NCBI GenBank assembly: GCA_013397075.1
Contig: VWZS01000321.1
Coordinates: forward strand, 1-64,000
Direction of reading: 5' to 3'
DNA from: Rhabdornis inornatus
Lineage: Eukaryota > Chordata > Aves > Passeriformes > Rhabdornithidae
DNA: 64,000 nt
The notes under the pieces are model-generated. The model was not told where the DNA came from, did no database searches, and saw only the letters and a program-made list of their open reading frames with translations. Positions within the stretch are counted from its first letter, which is position 1. Every line of letters begins with the position of its first letter. Made by a program: the position numbers and the translations under genes. Shown here one piece after another: positions 14,401 through 25,400 of the stretch.

Positions 14401-15639
14401 TCATCACATAGATGTTTAGAGTCAGATCATTATCAAAAGACAAAACCTTGCTTTAGAACTTTGACTTCAATGGTGACTGCCATGACAAGAGTGTGCAAGA
14501 TACACTATTGGAGTAATTGGAATATTTTCAAAGGTAGTAATCTTTGTATCTTGCAGAGAGTGGAATGGGATTCTGTGTCAATATTGATGGGATATTGGTA
14601 AGTTTGTTTCAATTATTGTGAGGCTACCTGTGCTGTAAGAACATTTCCTCTTTTAAAATTGCATAGAAAGTGTAAGGATCACTGTTTTGTCTGAGGAGGT
14701 TGGGATGCTGTATTTTGCTGTTTAATTACTTTTGGGCACCTATACTGCATTGGAAAATGCTACTGTATATATAATTTCTGTTCCTTTTCTACTGCTGGGT
14801 GTGAGTTACAATAAAATGTTGTAAGGAGCAACTTTTGGATTTGGGGGATTGGATTCACTTCTCTATAGTTACTTGTATAACAGTATAGAATAACTGTTAA
14901 ATGGAACAGTTTTAACTCTGTAAATACAGAGAATCCGTTAGTGGGAGCATTGGTAGAGAACTGAAGGAACAGACATGATTGAGTGTGAGTAGAGTCTGTA
15001 ACAATATCCACTGCATGACATTTGGTCCTAGGAACTGAAGATCAAAAAAACCTACTTGGAATTACAGGTTCCTGCTGAGAACTCATGAAGAGAGGCAGGA
15101 GACAGTGCATTTTTGGATGGATATTAACACACTTTAAATAGGAGTAATAGGCATACAGTAGTATTAATAGCCAGTATTTAGGATCCCCTGGTGTGGTTAA
15201 ATATTGCTTGGGTTATTTATTTGAGCTCAGGTTTGCTTATCTACCTCTGCCTCAACTGATGGGATGGAGAAGATAGATACACTCAGTTTAGTCTCTACTC
15301 TGCTGTTAGTTCCTGATGAAACAGACATTTGGCTTAATGTAAGTAAGTATTAATAACTTTTTATTAAAAGGTGGATTCAGAAGACAAGAAATAGGAATAT
15401 GAAACTTTCAGGTAAATAATTTTATGTCCAGTCATCTTATATTATCTGTACAAACTTCCTCCAGAAATTCAGCACTCTAGTATTAAATATAAGTAATGAA
15501 AAACACTTAAGACCACAATGATTGTTAGTAACTCTATGTAATTACTTTCTCCCTGGGTTAATATTTTACTAGCACAGAGTTAAGACATCTGTGAAAGCTA
15601 ATTTTGATCAGCTTTGTTATATCACAGCACAAGAGAGAT
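11441..15639. other. Intergenic, downstream of CALCRL
   Basis: AT-rich sequence without a recognisable gene. A good-looking but unsupported plus-strand splice-site pair encloses 14557-14597. A further minus-sense AATAAA lies at 15360-15365 (TTTATT on the plus strand) and could act as a more distal CALCRL poly(A) signal, so transcription may run somewhat into this block. Confidence 0.5.
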
Positions 15640-15657
15640 GTATAAATGGAGTAATAT

Positions 15658-15663
15658 TTTATT
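15658..15663 (-). terminator. CALCRL: Poly(A) signal AATAAA (probable distal CALCRL site)
   Basis: TTTATT on the plus strand reads AATAAA in the gene sense. About 15-30 bases downstream (lower coordinates) the sense strand turns into a TCTCTTGTGCTGTG-type U/GU-rich element, as expected of a functional cleavage site near 15635-15645. Confidence 0.55.
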
Positions 15664-15810
15664 GATCAGAAACAATACTTCTCTCAGCAATTAAAATGCA
15701 TGATTCATATGAACAAGGTGAAAATGAACAACCAAAAAAATAACTTCACATTTTTTCTATTTTGTTCTTAGTGTAAGCAATAAATACAATGCCATAGCTT
15801 CTATTAATCT

Positions 15811-15818
15811 TATTTACA
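15811..15818 (-). promoter_or_regulatory. Pumilio-type motif in 3' UTR
   Basis: TATTTACA on the plus strand reads TGTAAATA in the sense strand, a perfect match to the Pumilio recognition element UGUANAUA. It lies about 150 bases before the probable poly(A) signal. An 8-mer in AT-rich DNA can arise by chance. Confidence 0.35.
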
Positions 15819-17239
15819 TAGTACAATAAATGAATGTTGCCTGGTTGCCAGCCCAAATGTTTCTTGACATTAAAAGGAGAGTACACGTTGCAGCATTTCT
15901 ACAGCCAAATACTCTTGTAGATCACCACCATGAAAAACTGCATAACATAAATGCCAACATTAAACAACCAACTGAGGGACCCTGCAATGCAGCAGATTAT
16001 TAATTGAAGACAGTAGCATTAAAAATAGACATTTTCTCTCATTCAATCATAACATGCTGGTGTGACAGTTAACAAATATAAGACAACTATTGCTGTAGCC
16101 CCTGTAGATTGATACAATAAATCCTCACTAAATTAAAAAAAAAAAAAAGAAACAGCAAATAATAACAGGTAATAAACAAATAATCTGCATGTTCAAAGGA
16201 ATCTCACAGCCTCACCAAGAGAGTTTACTTCCATCCCAGAAAATACAGCTATGGACTACAACATCCTGTAAAGTAGGAGAGAGCCATAAGAAATCAGCAT
16301 TAGGATTTGATTTTAACTTATGGTGACAGAAAAACATTTTAAGAAGCAGACCCTTCTCTTAGCTATGTAGAAACTGAAAAAAGGTGAGGTAGGAAGACAA
16401 AATAAGAAATTGGTGTTTTCCAATGCAAACGAGATTATCTAACTTCAGCAAGAGAGGGGAAACAGCTCTGCTATACCATGAGACCCTTCACAGCCAGAAA
16501 GATTTACTTGCACATCCAGCTGGATGTGTTTCTTTTCCAAAGTAAAGATGGGGGGTGTGTGCCTAGAAGGAAGGTATGATTGTCCACCTAGTAATAGGAT
16601 AATTTTTGTATAAAAACAGTTTTCCCTCCTAAATTACCATTACAAGTTTCTCTAATAGAGGACAGAGAGCAAGGAGAAATATGTGTTAAACGACAAAAGC
16701 TATAGTCTGTTAAATTTAAACAGCCTCTCTGAGAATTAAGCTTAGTCAAAGTCTAATACTGTATCACACTCTAAATCAACCATGTGTTAATTACAACAAC
16801 AATCCACCAGGTACCATGAAATAGTTGTCTAATAATATTCCATAAATGGCTTACAGCACATTTCAATGGACAGACACTTGTGTGGGCTTTGAGTCTCAGT
16901 GGTACCTGCAGATTCTGCAAAGGGAGCTCAAGACAGATTTATACCAGCTGCTGATCTGGTCCCACAAATGTAAAACTGCTGCACTAGAGCAGGGATTTTC
17001 TGCACCACTGATATCTTCAGAACATTGCACAAATTTTAAATATCACTACAAAGATCAGCAAGCAGAGTTTAAGCAATCTCTTGTCATGTTGCAGCAGACA
17101 TTTTTACTGTCACTCTTAAAATTTCAGAGACTCTGACATCTGATTGCCAGATCCACACCACTCTACACTGCACAATCCAACAGATTCTTCAAATCATTCC
17201 CATCAACTGGCCAGACAGCCCTCCAGAAGAGGAGAAATC

Positions 17240-17245
17240 TTTATT
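17240..17245 (-). terminator. CALCRL: Alternative poly(A) signal AATAAA
   Basis: TTTATT on the plus strand gives AATAAA in the CALCRL sense, about 2.0 kb after the stop codon. Downstream sense sequence is pyrimidine-rich (TTTCTCCTCTTCTGG). It is a candidate for a shorter 3' UTR isoform; nothing here proves use. Confidence 0.35.
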
Positions 17246-18995
17246 TGTGCATCCTAGCTGAGATTATACATTGTGAAACAAAATCATTAATAAAACACTT
17301 TCTATATTCAAGTCCAGATATAAGAACTGTAAAAAAAACTAACGAAAGGTGCAAGTGGCATGAACTTGCCATGTCCTCCTAATGTTTTGTAAGTACAAAG
17401 CATTTAATGCCTTATGAAGTCACAAACTAATGAACACCAAAAATTACCTAGACACTAATGAAGCATAGAGAAAAGCTACTGACAAAAATGTTTAAATGTC
17501 AAAGTCAAGATGTTTTGTATACAATAATTTTTTATGCAAATTTCAAACTGGTCTCAGAAAGAACTGTCTTCCAATTTTTTGACTGGGCTACATGCAACAG
17601 AAATATGCTCGTTAGCACAACAGTCTGTCACAGTTCCAGCATCTACTTCTTCTGCCTAATTTTTGTTTTTCCCCACTTCAAGTACACTTAGCTGCAAATG
17701 AAATGTATAAAATTTTACCTTACATTTTTAATTTTCAGTGAACTCACCTCATTTCATGCCCTCATTCTTGAGCATTTTTGTTACTTCACTTAACAAAACT
17801 GCTATTTCTTTAAAGTGTAAAAATTTAACAAAAATATAAATTTCTATAAAGACACATTTTCTCAAGACTTTCTTGACAACTTCCTAGTTTTCAGTGAGAC
17901 CTTTATGCACCAGCAGAACCAATGAAACAACATATAAAGTACTGTTCTTAGCTAATTAACTGAGACAGAGATTCAGACTCAACCAATTGAAAATAATACT
18001 GAAATTCTCAATCCATAAACTTTTGAACCTTTATATTACAAACTTTATACTGGATTTTCCAAATAATGAGAATTATCAACCTTAGTTTTCTGGATGAGTC
18101 TGAGTCTCATATACTGGCTTTAAAGGTAGTATATCATGTGCACTGTGCTCAGTCTTGCATGCTCATCTCAGACAATAAAAACAGCCACTAAATTAATCAA
18201 AACTTTGCCCCAAGAATGAAGGAATAGGTTATCAAGCATATGGCCAGGGAAATACATAAATGTAAAATCAGAACAATGCTACAACGAATTCTGTATGTGA
18301 TCTTCTCCAATTGAGTAAATTCCTTAAGCACACAGTGAAAAGTTCCACCAGCTGCAGTTACTACGAGTGTCTGGAGGGACTTACAGTGACTCAGGTTACT
18401 CCTTTGCTCTCTGGCAGTGAGGCCTCATCAGTCTTGTCTTCGTTAAACCCAGAAGAAGCTTCCATACAATTCAGGAGAAGGAGACACTTCTGAATATCCT
18501 GAAATAGCTTAAATAAAATTGCTCAAATCTTGGTGCAAGATATTACATTGCGGTACAGAAGTACATCAAGGCTAACGCTGGAAGTGGTGTCTCTGTGCTT
18601 GGTGTAAAACAGGGGGAAGAAAACAAACCAAAACATCAATGTCTTTAACCAAAACAGTATCTATCTTTGAATCTGTTACCTCAGACTACCTGTCAGGCTT
18701 TTTTGACAGCCAAAAAAATGCTGGCCCAAAAAAAGAACCTGGAAAATTTCATGTTATTATTGCACCTACTTAAACCGTTGCGCTTTGTTCTATTTTAGGT
18801 TGAATTAAGACAACAGAGTATGGTATTTACACTCTAGGATTCTATAGGCAAATGAAGTGGCTTCAGCACAGCACAGTCTTACACAACCTTCCAAGAAAAT
18901 AAGAAATCCTTCATTGAGTCCCTTTGTACAAAAATTTGCCAACTTTGTCTACACAGTAGAAACTGAAGAGGCAAAGTTTGTATCCTTATATAAAT

Positions 18996-19112
18996 GCACA
19001 TACATATATAGATATATATGTACAGATGTCCATACTGTATAGATACACAGAAACACAAACATACACATATCTGTGCATGTCTGTATATATATATATATAC
19101 ACACGCACGCAT
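18996..19112. repeat. AT/AC (sense GU/UA) simple repeat in 3' UTR
   Basis: Imperfect ATAC/ATAT/GTAC units occupy the stretch, the purest part being the TATATA run followed by ACACGCACGC at about 19083-19110. In the CALCRL transcript this is a UG/UA-rich tract starting about 110 bases after the stop codon. It contains a UGUAUAUA match (19094-19101), also a Pumilio-type motif. Confidence 0.75.
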
Positions 19113-19219
19113 GTATGAGAAACGTGTTGGTGTAGTTTGAATCATTCAGGAGAATAAACATATCCCAAGGTAGGTGAGGTCTTCTGGCCATGCAGTCACT
19201 GAATGAGCCCAGCAGCCCC

Positions 19220-19441
19220 TCAGCCATAGAGCTTCTCAGTCTTGAGTGCCAGGCTGTCCATGTCGTGGTAGCCCTTGCCGTTGAGGTGCTCGCTGGCGCA
19301 GTCGTGGCCGTAGCCGTAGCCCTGCACGTCGCTGATGGTGGACACGGTGTAGGAGGCCGTGCGCATGGCGTCCGAGTGGCTGAAGCTGTGCTCAAACTGG
19401 ATCTTGTACTGGTTCCAGTGCCTCCTCAGCACAGCCTGCAC
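19220..19441 (-). CDS. CALCRL: CALCRL coding exon 12 (C-terminal tail, stop)
   Basis: Encodes residues 395-467, starting VQAVLRRHWNQYK after the acceptor GGGGTGCAG and ending in ...KLYG then TGA at 19222-19220. This is helix 8 and the cytoplasmic tail. The cluster of Ser/Thr at 413-431 (SYTVSTIS and neighbours) is the expected target area for GRK/arrestin control. The exon is noticeably GC-richer than its surroundings and continues into the 3' UTR. Confidence 0.97.
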   Translation of the reverse strand: MQAVLRRHWNQYKIQFEHSFSHSDAMRTASYTVSTISDVQGYGYGHDCASEHLNGKGYHDMDSLALKTEKLYG

Positions 19442-22400
19442 CTGCACCCCGGGACAAAGCAGAGTGTGGGTAAAACACTGAGGGACAGCTCTTTGCTGCA
19501 TCAGGGACACAGTGATGGTGTCTCAGCAAATGAGCCAGCAAGGCTCAGAAATCCTGGACGAGGATTTCTGTGAGATCCAGTTGCTACAAGGTCTCTTAAA
19601 GCTAAACAGTCCAATAGAAAATTATTATTATATACCTGTATTATTTATCCTTTTAACCTAATAACTAACTTCTCGTGACCCTCAGTGTGACACTGACTGA
19701 CCAACCAGAAACTACTACCTAAAACCATGAAGAGGAAGGAAGAAGATGGAAGAAGACCAAAAGAGGCACCACCCAAAATCCTTCATCTTGTCCCATACCC
19801 ATTACTATACTATTAAACCTCAAATTTAAAACCCTTTACCATGTGAAGGCACACACTTCTATTTAACTACACACCTGTGATTTTAGCATCAGCACCTGCC
19901 TACATGCCATTCAGCACTTGAGATGTTCGGAATTATTCACCACTTAGGTAAGCATCATTTTTCAGCAAATTTAATGTGATGTAATGACAATTCCAGTGTA
20001 CTAGCTGCTCAGAAAAAGCACAGGTTACAGGGGGAACAGCAGCCACACAATTTTCTGCTTCCCCCCGCCGTGAACTGCAGTCCAGTGTAGACAGATCAGA
20101 ACCAGAGGTGAAAATGGTAATTTCTGTTCATGCTTATTTGCAAAAGGGCACATCCTCAGCAGCTGTAAATTCATTTACTCTCAACAAACCATAATTTACA
20201 TTTGCCATGGTTTTGGCACAAGTCAGTCTTTCCCAATTTCTGACCGTACCTTAAGCAAATGACTAGAAGCACAATTTCCTGAACTCCACATTTCTACTAG
20301 AGTTAAAAATAAAACTGATAAAATTGCTGAAGGCCCCATTGGTTGACATGTCTCCAATGAAAGGATGTGATGTTTGTCATGGCCTTCCTCCCCTCCAGTA
20401 TGGTTAAACACCTGTGCAGAGTGGAGTGATGAAGTGTCACATTCATGAAATTCACATGGAATTAGTCTTTCAGGGAAGATGCCAAGTGGGGAATGCTAAC
20501 AATGGTAATAGCTCCTGTTGTTGCTTTTTCAAACACTTTTCTATGTTAAAAAAACTGCCTACAGGTCATGAATATTTAATTTCCTTTTCAGCCAATCTTT
20601 GTACAGAAAGCAGTCCTAACTGCTAACCAGTGAACAGTGACTGCCCCTGTTAATTGTTTATATTGTAGGCAAATATTTTTAGGATTTTCCATATGTCTTC
20701 AGGGTTTATGTTTGCTTTCCATTTCCCTCACACAATGGCTCTTTTTGTCTAATTTTACTCTGGCTTTAATGATGAAAAATGAAAATAAATACAAGAAAAG
20801 GGATGTAGTTTTTAGACTTCCTGCAGTCTGGTGTCAAAAACCTCTGTTTAAAGGAGCACTTCATATTTCTCAAATCCTTTACAAGAAAATGTCAGAGAGT
20901 AAGGAAAGAAGTATCAACCAATTAACATAACAAATTAGCATTTTAGGGCAAAGGAAGTACTCTCTTACTGTTCATAAAAACTGTCTAATCCACTCTAAAT
21001 ATCTAAACACGTATCTTCAAACACTGAGAAATCAACTATCTTAATACTTTTGAGTTTTGGATCTTATTGCTTTTCATATCAAAATAATGTATTTCTTCAG
21101 AGTCTAAATGCAGAGTTCTTGTTTCAGCATGAGAAGTTTTTGATTAATTAATATGTGCATTCACAGAACCTTAGAATAGAGCCAATACAGAACCTTAAGT
21201 TTTTGCACAGGTTGAATCCATCTCCTGTAATCTATCATAAAGCCAAGACAAGAAGCATATTCAAAATTCCAACTTCTCCAAGAGGGAAGCTTGGAATTTA
21301 GTTTGGAATCAATCAATCAGTGTTCATCACTAAGCTATGCTCTATTTGTTCTCCTTTCACAGTCAGTTACTGAATAAGCTCAGAGTATGAACATAGACAC
21401 ACATGAAAAAAATTACACATTGAGCAATTTTCACTTTAGACAAGACAGGCTGGAGGTGGGGAAAATGCCAGCAACTGGAGCTAAGTGACTTAACAAGGTC
21501 AAAGAAGTGTCTTGGCAGAGCTGGGAGATAAACTAGGCTTGCCAGATTACACACTCCAGTCCTCTCCCACACTTCTTGTGGTTACTTCAGTAACAATTGT
21601 TCATCTCATTTTTGCTTGCTAATAACTTTTGTTAACCAGCCCTAAAGGATACCCAAAGGATTCCATCGCTCCTGAGAGCCACCAGCATCCCTGCAAGACA
21701 AGTGTCTTGGGGCTTCTGCCAGGGAAAAGCAGTCCAGCTGCTCCATGCCAGGGACAGAGAGCTATAGAAAGGGTTTCCTGTACGGGAGAACAGCATTTCC
21801 TCTGTGCCTACCCCACTGCCCATCACGCTGTCTCCATGCATTTCTAACTGAACCAAGAATTCCTGGCATTCTTCCCAAAGCCTCTCTGTCACTGCTGAAT
21901 CAGGGCTGCACCCCTGTCCTGCTGTGTGTCTGTTCTTGTAGGGTCTTATATCCTTTCGTCTATTGTGAATGTCTTTCAGTCTTCTCTAACCTTCCAATCA
22001 CTTATAGAAAAAGGTGGGAAAAATCAATTACATTCTGTTCAATAGTATGTGTGTCTGCCCACAAAGAGAGAATAGACCTTTTGTCACCTTCTCCTCAGCT
22101 TTGAACAGTGGCATGGAGCTGTACATTTAGCTCAGGAAGGGTAGAACTTTGTAACTTTGTTACAAGAAAGGATATTAAGGAAAGCATTGAATGAAAAATA
22201 TTGTAATAATATAATTGTGTTTCTCAGTCATTAACAGAGATGCTGGTTCCAGCTGGAAGAGTCTTTCTTTCTTTCTTTCTCACCTTATAACTTAATAATG
22301 GCTGGATATGATGAGTTTGCAGGAAGGACTCCTTCCAGTCAGCCCTTTAACACTGGTAGCTTGATGCTGAATATCAGACAAATTAAACAGCTCAGTAGCC

Positions 22401-25400
22401 AACCAGGAGGAAAAAAAAAAAAACAAACCACAACACAGCCTTATCTAGCTCATCTGTTGTACAACAGATTGTATAACCTTGCAAACCTGAGACTATGATC
22501 TTCGTGGCAACATTTCTGTAGAGCAGTGAAATGGAAGAAAAAAAGCAAACAAACCCCATAAGGCTTACACAGATCGTGTAGGTCATTATAGCACCTGTCA
22601 TTAAAATTTCAACAGGAATATTCCTACTGATTTATGAGAGATCCAGGCCAAGCTTCTCCTCTGACCACAGCCTGTATGACCCCAAAAGCCACACTAAGGC
22701 CATCTGAAGCTGGAAAATGTGATGTGTTGAGAGCATCTTGCTCCGTGGGCTGCTGGCCCAGGAGCAGAATGTGAGTGTCCTTGGGGAAGCCTTGCCACAT
22801 AAGATCCAAGCTGAAGGACTTGCACATCCACCCTGTCTGGAGGAGGTTTGTGACCAACAGCTGCAGTGCCTGTAAGAACTGGATTTGACAGGCCATCCCT
22901 GGCTGCTCTGCTCAGCAAACTGGAGATGTTCCTTGGCTACAGTCAGCAGCACATACCAGCTATTTTTCTTACATTTCTTATCTTCACTGAAGTTCTATCC
23001 TAGCAGATCACTTTTGTTCACTTTTTTTGGCCAGAAGTGTCTTGCTTGAACAGGATTTGGCTTCTGATATTTGGTGCAGAATACACTAAAATATACAGTA
23101 ACAGCTGGGAAAGCCTAAGACTTTGAAAGAAATTAGTGCTTTTAGCATTTTTTAATTGCTAATACCCCACTGGGAATCTCTGCCCCACTGTCATTCCAAG
23201 TGTCATTTCCATCATCAACATCACCTTTAAAACACAGACTCAGTGCAGCCAAGTGCTGTCACCAGTCCCTGGTGCTGCTCCTCCCGTAATCTCTCAGGAG
23301 GTGTTGCTGGGAAGGGGGACGAGCAGCAGCCCCTGTGCAGCCCAGCTAAGCTGCAGCTGCAGGTTCTGCTCAGGCCCTGGTGTGACTGCAGGGGAGCAGA
23401 GGAGTGCCTGCAGCCCCACTTGCCATGGCCAGAACATTTTAGGAGACACATCTTTTCTGTGCTGACATTTTCCCCTACCTACATTGTCCCCTTGGATTTC
23501 CTTACTGATACAGTTGTTTATAAAGCACTAAGTCCCTTCTTGAACAAGGTGCACTGAAAATAATTTTTAAAAAGCAAATAGTGGTCGCTGAAGCACTGAA
23601 CCCAAAAGTGGTTTAAAAAGTCTGAACTTCCACTCTCTATAGAGCAAATACAGACATGTATGTTTAACTTCGTCCAGGTCTATGGTCTAAAAATTGAATT
23701 CCTAAATTAATTAATGTTAAAATACCTAAGTCCTCCTTTAAACATTATTCTGCCAGTAGATATTCAAGCAGTGATTCACTTATTAGCATTTGTAGGAGTT
23801 GTGGAAGAGCTCATCTTTTACCATTGATGAGCCCATGGTGAATTTAGAGGATGACTCAGGTTTGGTTTTTCTTACACAGCAGAAGAGGATATGTTAAAAA
23901 ATATGAGGTTTTTAACAATGAAATATTAACAGATACAGGAATAGATTTCAAACCCAATCATAATTTAAAATTAAAAACAGCCTTGGAAGAGGATCAAGGG
24001 TGAAGACAGAACTGAACAGCAGACAATGTTTCATAAAAACTGCCAAAATTTCAAGGCTTTCTACCCCTCATCCCTAATTTTCCACTGAAGCAGAACAAAT
24101 AGATTTTTTCCAAATACCTGTTCCTAGAAGGCATTCTGAACTATACTATGGCATTCTGAAGGCATCCTGAGCTTTCTGCTCTTAGAAGGGAAAGAACGTG
24201 TGAAATGTCAATGCAGAGTGAGGGCAAGCGATCAGATCCAATCCCGAACACTTAATGATGTTCTTGCTTTGAAGCAAATGTAAGAGCAGAGACTTGAACC
24301 TGCATCTACTCTGTGGTAAAATGAGATCAAGGTCCCTGCCCCAACCCACTGAATTCAGAGAAAGCCTATCATCTTCATCTTTCCTGCCTTCTTGGCAAAA
24401 AATCAGTGAGACTCATGCATTTGTGGGGGGGGACACACACAACAAAGACACACAAATAAACCTTCAAAGCCCATGGTAGTTTCATTGTAATTCTGTCATC
24501 TTTGGATTTGGGAAGAGAAGGAAGGGCAATCTACATGAATCAATTCTAGCATTAGGCAAATATTCACCTGTGAGTAAAAATTACTGCCCAATAACACTAT
24601 AGAAACACACCGACACAGCTTTAGAACATCTGATAAAAAACCCTAAGGGTTCAGTCTTAGGAAAACATCTGGTTACTCCCACATTTCTGCTTACAGCCTA
24701 TACTGTAACCACACTAAATGTAGAACAAATGAGCAAACAGATGTGTAGGAATAAGTACAGCATTGTAATTCTTCCTCTGCCAAAAGTGTTGGCAAATTAC
24801 CAGTTAGTTTTTTGGTGGGGGTAGTTTTGTTCATTTGTTTTGGGGTTGCTGGAATTTTTTTTACAAGCAAGAGCAACATTAAGAATTTTAGGTGTATTTC
24901 TTTTAGCTTCCTACTACTTTGATCTCTGACACTAAGCCTCTGGAAGTGTACTCTCTACAGCCTGGAGCAGGAGTTTCTACATGAAAGTCACCCTCTGCAC
25001 TCCAGAGACCTTGACCTATCCAAGATAACAGCAAAGCTTGTTAGCTTCAACAGGATCAATACCATCTATTACTGAAACCTGGCACAAGCCTCTAATGTCA
25101 GAATAAGGTTTGTCCTTGGCTGATCATGGTTCCTTAAACATGCGCTTCTAACCCACACAAATTCCTGCCCTGAGTGCACCAAGCTGTTAAGGTCTGACTC
25201 TTGGAATAGTGCTTTTCATTTGTTCTAAAAATCACTTTTCCAAACTGCAGCCTAAAATTTTCCCAGAGAGCATGATGAAACAATCCCAGACTCATAGAAG
25301 GAGCTTGGTTGGAAGAGACTTTAGTGACCATCTAATCCCAGCTCCCTGCCACGGGGTACAGCCATACCCCAGCCCAGCAACGTGTGAAGTGTGTCCTGTT

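Larger units (their letters stand above)
15640..19219 (-). other. CALCRL: CALCRL 3' UTR (inferred extent)
   Basis: This is contiguous with the terminal coding exon and has no acceptor or donor I would trust. It runs about 3.6 kb to the minus-sense AATAAA at 15658-15663, a length in keeping with the multi-kilobase 3' UTRs common for this gene. It is AU-rich with scattered AUUUA motifs, two Pumilio-type motifs and a GU/UA repeat near the stop codon. The end is inferred from the signal and a GU-rich downstream stretch; a shorter isoform could end near 17220. Confidence 0.6.

Noticed and set aside
14557..14597. 41-base plus-strand segment with a good acceptor (TTGTATCTTGCAG) and donor (GTAAGT)
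   Set aside because: A lone pair of splice-like sites with no partner exons or known gene; such pairs are frequent by chance.
18949..19395. Long minus-strand frame with Thr/Ala/Pro-rich start overlapping the last CALCRL exon
   Set aside because: It is an out-of-frame reading of the GC-rich last exon followed by the simple repeat; the true frame reads the receptor tail.
21164..21225. Sequence starting TTCACAGAACCTTAGAATAG, reminiscent of a CR1 tail
   Set aside because: The match does not extend past the first bases; the GTTGGAA and GTCCAA blocks are missing.
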